Below, in pieces: positions 43,398-52,046 of a stretch of DNA of 64,000 bases. Below the pieces are notes generated by a model, which was given only the letters and a program-made list of their open reading frames with translations, made no database searches and was not told the origin of the DNA. Source of the stretch: Treponema sp. (lineage in GTDB: Bacteria > Spirochaetota > Spirochaetia > Treponematales > Breznakiellaceae); assembly GCA_031282065.1 (NCBI GenBank), contig JAITEL010000057.1:1-64000 (forward strand), read 5' to 3'. Numbering within the stretch: position 1 is the stretch's first letter; each line of letters opens with the position of its first letter. The translations under genes and the position numbers were made by a program.

Positions 43398-43631
43398 GTG
43401 GAAAAAGATCTGGTTGAATATATCGTAAAGTCCCTGGTGGATGATCCTTCATCGGTATCGGTCAATGTTGTGGAGGGAGAAAAGTCTACCATATTGGAAC
43501 TTAAAGTTGCCTCCGAGGATATTGGCAAGGTTATTGGTAAACATGGCCGTATTGCCAAGTCTATTAGGACCGTCTTGCAGGCAGCAACCGCAAGAGGAGG
43601 GAAGCACACGGTTCTTGAAATATTGGACTAA
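43398..43631 (+). CDS. khpA: KH-domain RNA-binding protein
   Basis: A 77-residue single KH-domain protein with the RNA-binding loop IGKVIGKHGRIAKSI near residues 43-57. Such proteins (KhpA/YlqC) bind RNA and work with KhpB/Jag in cell-size control and post-transcriptional regulation. The start is GTG with GGAGAG just before it. Its place between rpsP and rimM is widely conserved. Confidence 0.93.
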   Translation: MEKDLVEYIVKSLVDDPSSVSVNVVEGEKSTILELKVASEDIGKVIGKHGRIAKSIRTVLQAATARGGKHTVLEILD

Positions 43632-43674
43632 GGAGTAGCGCCTGGGTCCAATGCTCGGTGAGGGGACGAACAAG

Positions 43675-44178
43675 ATGACTGAACAGTTTGTAGTGGGGGT
43701 AATAGGCGCGCCTTTTGGGATCAAAGGCCATGTGAAGGTGCGGTCCTTCTCCGGTGAGTATGAGCATCTCAAGCGCCTTGATACCTTGCGCCTTCGTTGC
43801 GGAGATAGTGAACGGTTCCTTGAGCTGGAAGCAACCCTGCCGCTTACGCGGGGCTTGGGAATGAAATTCAAGGGGATTGATACGCCGGAACAGGCCCAGA
43901 GCCTTACCGGAGGGGAACTCATCACTGACCGATCCCATGCAGCGCCCCTTAAAAAAGACGAATTTTATGTAGAAGACCTCCGAGGTCTTCAAGTGCTGGG
44001 GAATGGCGTAGTCTTGGGGCATATCACGGATGTCCTTGAAGGCGGCGGGGGCCAGCTTATTGAAATCCGTCTGGCGGGCGGGGAATTAAAGCTCGTTCCC
44101 TTTAGAAATGAATTCTTCGGGGATATATGCCTTGAAAGGGGTACGGCGATCCTCTTGGAGCAGTGGATCCTCTCATGA
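43675..44178 (+). CDS. rimM: 16S rRNA processing protein RimM
   Basis: A 167-residue ribosome maturation factor for the 30S head, binding S19. It opens VVGVIGAPFGIKGHVKVRS, the RimM N-domain, and ends in a PRC-barrel with DEFYVEDLRGLQVL and LVPFRNEFF. I start at ATG 43675 (GAGGGG 9 nt upstream); ATG 43651 is possible. It overlaps trmD by ATGA. Confidence 0.94.
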   Translation: MTEQFVVGVIGAPFGIKGHVKVRSFSGEYEHLKRLDTLRLRCGDSERFLELEATLPLTRGLGMKFKGIDTPEQAQSLTGGELITDRSHAAPLKKDEFYVEDLRGLQVLGNGVVLGHITDVLEGGGGQLIEIRLAGGELKLVPFRNEFFGDICLERGTAILLEQWILS

Positions 44179-44960
44179 CCTATACGGTACTTTCCCTATT
44201 TCCAGAACTTATTGATGCGTTTTTTACCTTCTCTATTCTGGGAAAGGCGGTACAGGAGGGGCTCCTTGGCTACCGCTCGGTGAATATCCGGGACTTTGCG
44301 CGGGATAAGCACAAGACCTGCGATGACACCCCCTATGGCGGGGGCGCGGGCATGCTTATGATGCCTGAGCCCGTGGGACAGGCATTAGCCGCCTTAGGGC
44401 TGCCTAATCGCTTGGATCCGCGGCTAGCCGAGGTGAAGACCTATCAGAGTAAGCCGCGGGTGATCTACCTTTCCCCGGCAGGACGGCCATTTACCCAAGA
44501 AACAGCAAAAAGTCTTGCCGCGGAAGCGGAACTTGTCCTTTTGTGCGGACGGTATGAGGGGCTGGATCAGCGTATCATTGACGCATATGTGGACGAGGAG
44601 ATTTCCATTGGGGACTACGTGCTTTCCTCAGGGGAAGTGGCAGCGCTGGTGCTCATTGATGCCACCTACCGTTTGCTTGAAGGGGTGATCGCTCCTGAGT
44701 CCCTGGAAGAGGAAAGCTTTTCCGGCGGCTTATTGGAGTATCCCCAGTATACGAGGCCGGAGTGCTATGGTATGCTTACGGTTCCAGAGGTATTACTTTC
44801 AGGGCACCATGAAAACATACGGCGCTGGCGCCTTCGGAAACGAATTGAAAAAACCCTTGCCCTGCGTCCGGATCTTATCCGGCAGGGTGAGGAAGCGGGC
44901 CTGTTCGACAGGGAAACCCGCACTATTATAGCAGAACTACGGAATAGCGGTGCAGGATAA
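44175..44960 (+). CDS. trmD: tRNA (guanine-37-N1)-methyltransferase
   Basis: It methylates G37 of tRNAs to prevent frameshifting. The 261 residues contain the knotted SAM-binding site motifs [35 protein letters not shown] and [16 protein letters not shown] 44175 overlaps the rimM stop; GTG 44163 is an unlikely alternative. Confidence 0.96.
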   Translation: MTYTVLSLFPELIDAFFTFSILGKAVQEGLLGYRSVNIRDFARDKHKTCDDTPYGGGAGMLMMPEPVGQALAALGLPNRLDPRLAEVKTYQSKPRVIYLSPAGRPFTQETAKSLAAEAELVLLCGRYEGLDQRIIDAYVDEEISIGDYVLSSGEVAALVLIDATYRLLEGVIAPESLEEESFSGGLLEYPQYTRPECYGMLTVPEVLLSGHHENIRRWRLRKRIEKTLALRPDLIRQGEEAGLFDRETRTIIAELRNSGAG

Positions 44961-44983
44961 AGGCTGCATTCCAAGGGGGAGAA

Positions 44984-45385
44984 ATGAGTGAAATAAAGGC
45001 AGGTATCAAAGAAATTGTAGCCTCCCAAATGAAAAAAGAATTGGACCAATTCAAGGTAGGGGATACGGTAAAAGTCCATTTTAAGATCGTTGAAGGCAAG
45101 AACGAGCGGATTCAGGTATATGAGGGTCTGGTAATTGCCTTCAAGAATGCTCAACTGAGTAAAACCTTTACGGTGCGGAAGAACTCCTATGGGGTTGGAG
45201 TTGAACGGGTGTTCCCTCTTCATTCTCCGCGAATCGCTCGGGTTGAACTTATTCGTCCTGGCAAGGTCCGCCGGGCAAAGCTCTATTATATCAGGAGTAA
45301 AATCGGTAAGGCTGCCAAAATCAAGGAACTTATTACCAAGAAAAAAAAGCAGCCCAAAGTGCTTGCAGAAGCCCCTCAAGGCTGA
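44984..45385 (+). CDS. rplS: 50S ribosomal protein L19
   Basis: A 133-residue protein with the L19 core [20 protein letters not shown] and [16 protein letters not shown], and a basic tail of about 20 extra residues ([15 protein letters not shown]). It is the last ribosomal gene of the operon. GGGGGAG precedes the ATG. Confidence 0.97.
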   Translation: MSEIKAGIKEIVASQMKKELDQFKVGDTVKVHFKIVEGKNERIQVYEGLVIAFKNAQLSKTFTVRKNSYGVGVERVFPLHSPRIARVELIRPGKVRRAKLYYIRSKIGKAAKIKELITKKKKQPKVLAEAPQG

Positions 45386-45386
45386 G

Positions 45387-45413
45387 CCAGCTTAGCTGGG
45401 GGAGATGGTCTCC
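45387..45413 (+). terminator. Pair of hairpins after rplS
   Basis: CCAGCT-T-AGCTGG (45387-45399) is followed at once by GGAGA-TGG-TCTCC (45401-45413). There is no T-run. They may tune read-through from the ribosomal genes into yraN. Confidence 0.4.
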
Positions 45414-45455
45414 TAAATACGCATCTTCCTTATGCTTTACAGGGGAAGGCGGGCG

Positions 45456-45809
45456 GTGAATAAGTCCCAGAGAGGCCGGAAAGGTGAAGAGCAGGCCGCG
45501 GCATTTTTGGAAGATGCAGGAATGCGCATCATCGCCCGGAATGTGCGTTCCAGTGTAGGGGAGATCGATTTAGTTGCCCTGGATGACCAGACCATTGTAT
45601 TTATTGAAGTTAAGACCTGGTCGGTGTATCCTATTGAGGAGTTGTCCTACGGAATTGGCGAGAAAAAACAGCGCCGTATCATTGAAACCGCTAAGTATTT
45701 CCTTTTTTCCCATCGAAAATATAGTGATATGGCGGTTCGTTTTGATGTTATATTTATTGGACCGGAACATATTACCCATCTTGCATCGGCCTTTATGGAG
45801 TGTACATGA
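45456..45809 (+). CDS. yraN: UPF0102 (YraN) nuclease-fold protein
   Basis: A 117-residue protein of the UPF0102 family with a restriction-endonuclease-like core: RKGEEQAAAFLEDAGM, then VGEIDLVALDDQTIVFIEVKTW, holding the expected E-D-EVK triad. Function is not settled for the family; DNA processing is suspected. GTG 45456 has GGGGAAGG upstream; ATG 45432 is an alternative. Confidence 0.88.
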   Translation: MNKSQRGRKGEEQAAAFLEDAGMRIIARNVRSSVGEIDLVALDDQTIVFIEVKTWSVYPIEELSYGIGEKKQRRIIETAKYFLFSHRKYSDMAVRFDVIFIGPEHITHLASAFMECT

Positions 45810-46027
45810 TCATGGTTCAGAGAGCGGTTCAAGGGGAGCATCATCGAGAGCCTGCTGACTTAGAATCGTTGAAGATCAAGATTAACGATCAAAGGTATTT
45901 GTATGAGGCCATTAATTGTTTAGCTATGATATTGAGTAATGAGATTCTGGATACACTCCAAGGAGGAATAAGCCATGAGTGGGAGGGGAGCAAGGCGCAG
46001 AGGCTGTCGTCGCCGGGAGCGGAGTGA
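45806..46027 (+). CDS. Small hypothetical protein
   Basis: A 73-residue frame that overlaps the end of yraN by 4 bp (ATGA) and the next gene by 53 bp. The stretch LESLKIKINDQRYLYEAINC then LAMILSNEILD looks like a real helical protein. TGGAG lies about 6 nt upstream. I do not recognise it; the long overlap with the following gene lowers confidence in its last 18 residues. Confidence 0.5.
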   Translation: MIMVQRAVQGEHHREPADLESLKIKINDQRYLYEAINCLAMILSNEILDTLQGGISHEWEGSKAQRLSSPGAE

Positions 46028-46451
46028 TACGAGGCCGGACGCTACCAAACCAGGTAAAAAAAACGCAGAGCATTCCCGGTCCGATAGGGGAGGGGCAGGG
46101 GTGCACGAGCGGCTTCGGTGGACTCCTCCGGTAGTGGCGAGCGACCCCCTTCCTGTGCCGAATTGTCCCTATTGCGGTAAACCTATTAAGGATCTGGCTA
46201 GCGCCATAACAGATAAACATTCAGATACACCGGTTCATTTTGATTGTATCATCGCTCAAATTGCCGAAAGTGAAACCTTGGAAAAGGAGGATGCCATTGC
46301 CTATATTGGAGGCGGCAGTTTTGGCATTCTGAGGTTTACCGGCTCTTCGCATACATCGCGGTTTACCATTAAAAAAGTGGTGGAGTGGGAGGATAGGGAA
46401 CATTGGGCAGAATGGCGAAGAACCCTGAGCGATCGGTATTCTACGACATAA
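45975..46451 (+). CDS. Hypothetical protein with a zinc-ribbon-like motif
   Basis: A 158-residue protein. The first 50 residues are very rich in Arg and charged residues; the rest has CPYCGKPIKDL (near 64-74) and PVHFDCIIAQI (near 85-95), a likely metal-binding Cys/His set, then a compact domain with IAYIGGGSFGILRF. An AGGAGG site precedes the ATG. I recognise no named family; the basic N terminus and zinc-ribbon-like core suggest nucleic-acid binding. It overlaps the diguanylate cyclase gene. Confidence 0.75.
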   Translation: MSGRGARRRGCRRRERSDTRPDATKPGKKNAEHSRSDRGGAGVHERLRWTPPVVASDPLPVPNCPYCGKPIKDLASAITDKHSDTPVHFDCIIAQIAESETLEKEDAIAYIGGGSFGILRFTGSSHTSRFTIKKVVEWEDREHWAEWRRTLSDRYSTT

Positions 46452-47620
46452 TGAGCGATACAGGTAAGCGCAGTCTTGAAAATCGAGATACCCCCAATAC
46501 CCTTCCTATAGGGTCTTCGCTTAACACACCGGAAGCGTTCCTATCGGACCCGCGCATTCAGGAACACCATGGACTCCTGCAGTACCTGGACCGGCTGAAA
46601 CGGGAACTGGATACCTATAAAAGCCTCTTTGCCGGTGCCTTAACGCTGTTTCATCATACCTCTATAGATGCTATGTTGGACGCTGCGGTCTCTCACCTCG
46701 CTACCCGTACCTTACTGTCTTTTGTGGTGTTTCTCTGGAAGCCTTTCCAAAACAAAAATGAGCTCTGTATCAGGAGCTATGAGGGCCATACACCGGCGAA
46801 TAGAGTACCCCCTCTTGAGAGCTTGACCCTTTTTGAGGTCTTTTTTCAGCAGCATCCTGAACCCTTAAGCTATGCGGAGCTGCTGAAACAGATGGGCTCT
46901 AATACCGCGACCCAGGCCTTACAAGAGATGGAACCGGAACTGATAATCCCCATTCGGGGACCCTACGGCTTTTATGGGCTGATCCTGGTGGGCCCTAAAC
47001 TCCGGGGGGAGCGGTTTCAGGCGGAGGAACTGACCTTTATTCGGGACCTCCTGTTCTTTGTTTCCCTGGCGCTCCAGAATCACCTGCATTATGATCATTC
47101 CCTCCAGGATGTAAAAACCGGCCTCTATAACTACGGGTTTTTTATGACCCGGCTTGAAGAAGAAATATCCCGAGTCCGGCGTAATAAGTATGCCTCTTCG
47201 GTTATGGTGATTGATGTGGATTTTTTTAAGTCCTTTAATGATACCTATGGCCATATAGCAGGAGACCGGGTCTTGGAACATATCGCCTTTCTCATCAAGG
47301 GGGGGGTGCGCCTTGATGATGTGCCTTCCCGTTTTGGGGGAGAGGAATTCACCGTACTGTTACCGGATACCCATGCGGAATCCGCATGGCATGTGGCGGA
47401 ACGGCTGCGTCTTGCTATTGCGCAATTAAAGGTTCCCTGGGAAATACCGCTCCCGCGGATTACCATTAGTCTTGGTATTTTCACCTTTGATAACCAGACG
47501 GATATTATGGCGAGTGAAATTCTTAACCGGGCGGATAAAGCCCTGTATGCCTCAAAAAGCCGCGGGAGAAATTGCACCACTATATGGGAACCGGGGCTTG
47601 AATTTGGAATGTACCGATAG
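46403..47620 (+). CDS. GAF-like and GGDEF-domain diguanylate cyclase
   Basis: It should make cyclic di-GMP from two GTP. The N-terminal half (about 60-230) looks like a GAF-type sensor without membrane segments, and the C-terminal GGDEF domain has VIDVDFFKSFNDTYGH and the active-site loop RFGGEEF, so it is likely active. No inhibitory RxxD was noted before the loop. The start is unclear: TTG 46403 has GGAGG 10 nt upstream, ATG 46412 has weak support, and ATG 46451 overlaps the previous stop (TAATG). It lies in a run of coupled genes after yraN. Confidence 0.88.
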   Translation: MGRMAKNPERSVFYDIMSDTGKRSLENRDTPNTLPIGSSLNTPEAFLSDPRIQEHHGLLQYLDRLKRELDTYKSLFAGALTLFHHTSIDAMLDAAVSHLATRTLLSFVVFLWKPFQNKNELCIRSYEGHTPANRVPPLESLTLFEVFFQQHPEPLSYAELLKQMGSNTATQALQEMEPELIIPIRGPYGFYGLILVGPKLRGERFQAEELTFIRDLLFFVSLALQNHLHYDHSLQDVKTGLYNYGFFMTRLEEEISRVRRNKYASSVMVIDVDFFKSFNDTYGHIAGDRVLEHIAFLIKGGVRLDDVPSRFGGEEFTVLLPDTHAESAWHVAERLRLAIAQLKVPWEIPLPRITISLGIFTFDNQTDIMASEILNRADKALYASKSRGRNCTTIWEPGLEFGMYR

Positions 47621-47654
47621 GACATTCAAGGAAAACATGATATAGGGAGCGTGT

Positions 47655-48365
47655 ATGATTGGAATCATTGGAGCTATGGAGGATGAAATTACCCTGCTTC
47701 GCTCGGCCCTCAGGCATCAGCACGTCAAAACTACGGGAGGGTTTACCTTTTTTGAAGGGGAACTTGAAGAAAAGCCCGTGGTTTTATTGCGATCCGGAGT
47801 GGGTAAGGTCCATACCGCGATAGCTTGTACCTTGCTCATTACCAGCTATCAACCGGATGTAGTCATCAACACCGGCTCTGCCGGAGGTATCGATCCCATG
47901 CTCAAGTTCGGGGATGCCATTATTTCCGATGGCTTGGTGTACCATGATGTGGATGTTACCGCCTTTCAGTACGCCCCCGGCCAGCTTCCCGGTATGCCTG
48001 CGGTATTTCCGGTTCCTGAGGACTTGATTAACCGGGCGAAACAGGCAGTGGAAGAGCTGAAACAGGAGCGTAAACTTCCTTTAGCCTTTAACCATGTCCA
48101 GGGACTCATTGGCTCAGGAGACGTCTTTATGCACGAACCGGATCGTATTGCTGCGGTGCGGGCCCTCTTCCCTGATATGAAGGCAGTGGAAATGGAAGGC
48201 GCCGCAGTGGCTCATAGCTGTTTCATCTTCAAGGTCCCGGCCCTGATCATCCGTGCCCTTTCGGATATTGCGGGGACTGAATCGCCCCTTACCTTCACGG
48301 AATTCCTCCCGGTAGCGTCTCAACATTCCGCAGAAATCGTCCGGCGTATCATCCGCAATACCTAA
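47655..48365 (+). CDS. mtnN: 5'-methylthioadenosine/S-adenosylhomocysteine nucleosidase
   Basis: A 236-residue nucleosidase that recycles MTA and SAH. It has IGIIGAMEDEI at the start (catalytic Glu), VVINTGSAGGID, GSGDVFM and the base-binding AVEMEGAAVAHSC, then ALSDIAG with the catalytic Asp. It is the last gene of the run and is followed by a terminator hairpin. MTA is also a by-product of polyamine synthesis, which links loosely to the decarboxylase at 18088. Confidence 0.94.
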   Translation: MIGIIGAMEDEITLLRSALRHQHVKTTGGFTFFEGELEEKPVVLLRSGVGKVHTAIACTLLITSYQPDVVINTGSAGGIDPMLKFGDAIISDGLVYHDVDVTAFQYAPGQLPGMPAVFPVPEDLINRAKQAVEELKQERKLPLAFNHVQGLIGSGDVFMHEPDRIAAVRALFPDMKAVEMEGAAVAHSCFIFKVPALIIRALSDIAGTESPLTFTEFLPVASQHSAEIVRRIIRNT

Positions 48366-48384
48366 AAAACGCCTTCCCGGCAAG

Positions 48385-48413
48385 CCGGAGGGGTCTCGCA
48401 CAAGCCCCTCCGG
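48385..48413. terminator. Terminator hairpin between convergent genes
   Basis: CCGGAGGGG (48385-48393) pairs with CCCCTCCGG (48405-48413) around an 11-nt loop. Leftward it is followed 10 nt later by a T-run (complement of AAAAAA at 48364-48369), so it suits both directions. Confidence 0.7.
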
Positions 48414-48425
48414 GCCTCCTCTTCT

Positions 48426-48857
48426 TTAGTATCCCCGATGATGAAACCGGGGGCGAGGCGGCGGGTAAGGAACCGTGAGCCTTCCCTGGGAGCGCCACGG
48501 TTCCGGCGGCACTAAATCGTACTGTTTCGTATTGAGGGTGAGTTTCGTAGCCCTCAAAAACCGCAATTCCCCACTGGGGGACGCCTGGGAATACCCCTCT
48601 AGGCTTACCGTGGCCCCTTCCTTGAGGCCCTCAATAAAGCCGATAAATCGATCGAGCCCCCGGACATAGTAAAGGGTATCCGTATCTTGAAGGGCGATCA
48701 TGCCATTGAGGACCGCGAGTTTTCCGGTAACCTTGAGGGTTTCCGGCGGGTCCGCTTGCCATCGGGGATCAGGGCCTCCCCAAGGGTTCCGATGCTGGGT
48801 AAACAGTAGTCCTGCGACTGCGCCGAGCAGCAGGATACAAAAAATGCTTCTTTTCAT
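48426..48857 (-). CDS. Small secreted protein of unknown function
   Basis: A 143-residue protein with a signal peptide (KRSIFCILLLGAVAGLLF). The middle, LKVTGKLAVLNGMIALQDTD then TLYYVRGL, resembles a small OB-like beta barrel, and the tail is rich in Pro, Arg and His (PPPRPRFHHRGY). AAGGAG precedes the ATG. Function unknown; probably periplasmic. Confidence 0.7.
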   Translation of the reverse strand: MKRSIFCILLLGAVAGLLFTQHRNPWGGPDPRWQADPPETLKVTGKLAVLNGMIALQDTDTLYYVRGLDRFIGFIEGLKEGATVSLEGYSQASPSGELRFLRATKLTLNTKQYDLVPPEPWRSQGRLTVPYPPPRPRFHHRGY

Positions 48858-49071
48858 GCAAACTCCTTAGCAAGATATACGCAAAATCCGTACCAAAATA
48901 CGCTTAGGCCGGATGAGATGAGGATTTTCATGCTCGTACCAGGAAATACTCAAGGCCCTTTCCCGCTTCCTGCCTGCTTACCGGGTCCAAATGGGCAAAA
49001 TGTTCCCACCTGGGTAAAATATGCCTTGTTCAACATGAGTTCAATAGGGACATGAGAGCAGCAAGGATAGC
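48858..49071. other. Intergenic stretch before the 49072 array
   Basis: With the array it forms a 381-bp gap. It carries the leftward ribosome site and probably the promoter of the small secreted protein (TATATC near 48873). Nothing else is recognisable. Confidence 0.35.
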
Positions 49072-49163
49072 TTCCGAGCATAGCCGGAGACCTTCCGAGC
49101 TTCCCCGAAGACCTTCCGAGCCTCCCCGGAGACCTTCCGAACATAGTCCGGTAGCTTCCGAAC
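49072..49163. repeat. Tandem array of a 21-bp unit, 5 copies
   Basis: TTCCGA marks lie at 49072, 49093, 49114, 49135 and 49156, an exact 21-bp period. Units hold CGGA-GACCT-TCCG, a 4-bp stem. Because 21 is a multiple of three, it creates repetitive open frames (RRPSELP on one strand), which I do not regard as genes. Confidence 0.85.
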
Positions 49164-49238
49164 TGGAAAGCAGCAGGTCTATTCCGCTTGTCGAACTGAC
49201 TTATGAGCACCGTTCAGACGAAGAGGAGCCCCACTGGC

Positions 49239-50756
49239 TTAAGCCGCTTGAGGGGGGCTTTGCGCATGGCCTAACCAGGCTTCCCGGTACCTTGCCAGTT
49301 CGGGTATGTCGATCCGCAAGACTTCCTGATAGGCTATATCAAAATCCTCAGCGAGGTCCGCGAGCTTTTTACCGGTCAAAGCCATCTTAACGGTCATGGC
49401 CGCCCCTAAGGCAGTAGCTTCCGCCATGTCCGTGAGGACTACCCGGTTCTTCGGGAGGGCCGCTGCAAGGAGGGTAAGGTAGGCCCTATCCTTCCTAAAT
49501 CCCCCTTCGGTAAAAACCGGAACGCCTGGGACAAGGCCGGTCCGTTCCAAGGCAGTGAGGGTCTGCATGACCAGGGATATACCCAAAAGGGCAATTCCCG
49601 CTTCGTAGCGTTTAAAAACCGGGGGCATGAGGGTTCCCTGGGCAAGAGCGCTAAAAGGATACTCCTGCCCGTCCTCAATGACCCGTGGGGTGGACCAGGG
49701 GAACTGGCCTGAACCAGGGGTAAGCTCCGGCAGGAGGAAGGCGCTTTTGTCGGCGAGCAGGGAACGGTACAGGCTCAGGTCAAAAGGAGGCAAATCCCGG
49801 CGGCTATGTATATCCTTAAGGAGGCGGGACCAGCGTTCAAATTCCTGGCCTCCCAGGAAGATAGCGGTCTTTACCGGTGTTCCAAAGGCAGAAATATTGA
49901 AGAAGACCACCTTGCCCAGCTCTTCTTTGGCGAATCCATAAGCCGGTACAGGGTGCATAATAACACACCAGGTCCCGGTGGAATTGAGCACAAAGCCCCC
50001 CTCTCCGTGCTTGGCAAAATGGGGGAGCAGGGAAGCATTGGAGTCATGGATACCCAGGGTCAGGATCACCTCCTGCGTAAGACCGGTTTTCCGGGCAAAG
50101 GCCGGGCTGAGGGTTCCCGGCACATCCCAGGGGGCCCCCAGTCGCTTTGGCATGAGGGGAGCGAGCCCCAGGCCCTGGGCCACAGAGGAAAGGCGCCCCT
50201 GCCGCTGATCCCAGAGGTAGCTATGACAGCCCATAGAGGTTCTCTCTGCCCCGGTCTTGCCGGAGAACCGGTACCCCCAGTATTGAGGATAGAGCAGCAC
50301 CTGGACCGTCTGCTTGAAAGCTTCTGGATACTGTTCCTGGGCAAAAAAGATCCCCTTGCCGGTGTTGATGAGGGCCTTGAACGCAGGGGTACCGGTCTCT
50401 TCCTGAAGCGCCTCCGGGGAGCCAAACCGGGCATAGAAACGTTCATGAAAGGCATCCCCCGGTTCATGGGTGTAGTATACGCAGGGCAGCGAAGGGGTAC
50501 CGTCTTTTCCCACCCCGACAAAGGTGGCCCCGTGGGTACTCACGGCCATGCCCTTAACCGGATAGAGCCGGGCATACCGGGCGATTTGTTCGGTGAACCA
50601 GTCCTCCATGGCCGCTAGATCATGGGTTTCCAATCCATCCCTAAGGAGAGGCGGGAAATGCCGGTACCGGCTATCCACCGGCCTCAAGGCATCATCATAG
50701 ACCGCCACTTTCTTATTGGTCATCCCGATATCGAGCACCGCAATAGCATATTCCAC
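49239..50756 (-). CDS. FGGY-family carbohydrate kinase
   Basis: A 505-residue sugar kinase of the FGGY family. The ATP-binding start is AIAVLDIGMTNKKVAVYD; later motifs include LNSTGTWCVI, FLGGQEFERW and FTEGGFRKDRAYLTLLAAAL. It most resembles the rhamnulokinase/fuculokinase group, but the substrate cannot be told. It is third in a leftward PHP-SDR-kinase operon (9 bp after the SDR gene). A sugar or polyol oxidised by the SDR is the likely substrate or precursor. Confidence 0.85.
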   Translation of the reverse strand: MEYAIAVLDIGMTNKKVAVYDDALRPVDSRYRHFPPLLRDGLETHDLAAMEDWFTEQIARYARLYPVKGMAVSTHGATFVGVGKDGTPSLPCVYYTHEPGDAFHERFYARFGSPEALQEETGTPAFKALINTGKGIFFAQEQYPEAFKQTVQVLLYPQYWGYRFSGKTGAERTSMGCHSYLWDQRQGRLSSVAQGLGLAPLMPKRLGAPWDVPGTLSPAFARKTGLTQEVILTLGIHDSNASLLPHFAKHGEGGFVLNSTGTWCVIMHPVPAYGFAKEELGKVVFFNISAFGTPVKTAIFLGGQEFERWSRLLKDIHSRRDLPPFDLSLYRSLLADKSAFLLPELTPGSGQFPWSTPRVIEDGQEYPFSALAQGTLMPPVFKRYEAGIALLGISLVMQTLTALERTGLVPGVPVFTEGGFRKDRAYLTLLAAALPKNRVVLTDMAEATALGAAMTVKMALTGKKLADLAEDFDIAYQEVLRIDIPELARYREAWLGHAQSPPQAA

Positions 50757-50765
50757 TGCCCGCTC

Positions 50766-52046
50766 CTAGTGTAACCGCACCTGGCCGCCGGTAACCGGGA
50801 CCGCCTGACCGGTTTCATACTCCTGTTCGATACTATAGTAGATTGCCCGCATCACATCCGGGCCGGTACAGCCCCGTTTCATGGGGACTTTGGTTTCATA
50901 GTAGGCCTTTACATCCGAAAGATGCCTGGCCCCAGGTACTTTGCCGGCTCGAAAGTACTGGACGAAAAGGCCCTTTTCCGGGTCAGCCCAGAGGGGGCCT
51001 TCAAAGAAATTACCCGGGCAGATGGCATTTACCTTGATGTTATAGTCCGCCAGTTCCAGGGCAAAGCTCTCGGTCAATCCTATGCCGCCGAATTTTCCCC
51101 CGGCATAGGCACCGTTTTTATTTGAACCCTCAAGACCGGACTTGGAATTGATCTGAATGATATCGGTCTTCCAGTGAGGAGCGGTCCGGTGCTGCGCTCT
51201 CAACAATACACCCGCGTGCTTGGCAATGAGAAAGAAGCCGGTGTAATTAACAGCCGTAACCAGGGCAAAATCCTCCAAGGGCTGCTCCAGAACACCGGCG
51301 GCCTTGAGAACCCCGGCATTACTGATGCAAATATCCAGGCCCCCTGCGCTGGTTACCAGGGTCTTAAACAGGGCCTCCACCGAGGCTTCGTCCGCAACAT
51401 CCACCGCCACGGGGATTGCGGCGGTCCGTTTTTCCCTGGCATTGATCTGGACCGCCAGGGCTTGCGCCCCCTCCGGGTTACGATCTGCGATAAAGACCAG
51501 GGCCCCTGAAGCGGCAAGGCTTCGGGCGATGATTTCTCCTATCCCTTGGGCCCCGCCGGTTACCAGGGCAATCTTGTTCTTCACCACATCAGCGCGATGG
51601 GCAGACATGAAGGCCGCGGGCGGCGGCGGGGCCTTTTCCGTTAAAAGGGCATCGTTTCTTGCCTCCATCCGCTCTTTAGCCGCATCAAAGTCCCGGTCTA
51701 TCCAATAAACCCCCTGGACCGTATCCGCATCTTTTACCACGACGCAGGAAGGGCTCTTTTTACCCGCTTCAGTCCGGGCCGCTGCTTCCACTCCTGCCGG
51801 GGCCCGGTCGAATTCCCAGGCCGTATAGGCATCCTGTAAAATTTTGGCGGCATACTCGGTATCCAAGGAGGTACCCTCGGACCGGGCAGGGGCGATATCA
51901 ATGATCAATGCCGCTGGGGGTATCTGGGTTTGTCCCGGAGGGCTCGGCATAACCACCAAAGGGTATCTTCTGGTGTTAATATAAAGCCCCCGGATAAGGG
52001 GTATGAGAGCGGTGGGATCCACCGCTCTTGGTTCAGCTCTTTCCAT
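50766..52046 (-). CDS. Short-chain dehydrogenase with a 140-residue N-terminal extension
   Basis: A 426-residue protein. The C-terminal 270 residues are a classical SDR: NAD(P) motif TGGAQGIGE, CISNAGV, catalytic Ser in INSKSG and YAGGKFGG (YxxxK), ending ETGQAVPVTGGQVRLH. The first 140 residues are not the aldolase domain found in RhaEW-type fusions and match nothing I know. ATG 52046 has GGGAGG upstream and overlaps the PHP gene by 14 bp. It resembles sorbitol-6-phosphate dehydrogenases in its SDR part. Substrate unknown. Confidence 0.8.
   Translation of the reverse strand: MERAEPRAVDPTALIPLIRGLYINTRRYPLVVMPSPPGQTQIPPAALIIDIAPARSEGTSLDTEYAAKILQDAYTAWEFDRAPAGVEAAARTEAGKKSPSCVVVKDADTVQGVYWIDRDFDAAKERMEARNDALLTEKAPPPPAAFMSAHRADVVKNKIALVTGGAQGIGEIIARSLAASGALVFIADRNPEGAQALAVQINAREKRTAAIPVAVDVADEASVEALFKTLVTSAGGLDICISNAGVLKAAGVLEQPLEDFALVTAVNYTGFFLIAKHAGVLLRAQHRTAPHWKTDIIQINSKSGLEGSNKNGAYAGGKFGGIGLTESFALELADYNIKVNAICPGNFFEGPLWADPEKGLFVQYFRAGKVPGARHLSDVKAYYETKVPMKRGCTGPDVMRAIYYSIEQEYETGQAVPVTGGQVRLH

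Noticed and set aside
49052-49390. Rightward frame with RRPSE repeats and the mirrored leftward frame
   Set aside because: A 21-bp array always leaves frames open; the rest of the frame overlaps the FGGY kinase gene on the other strand.
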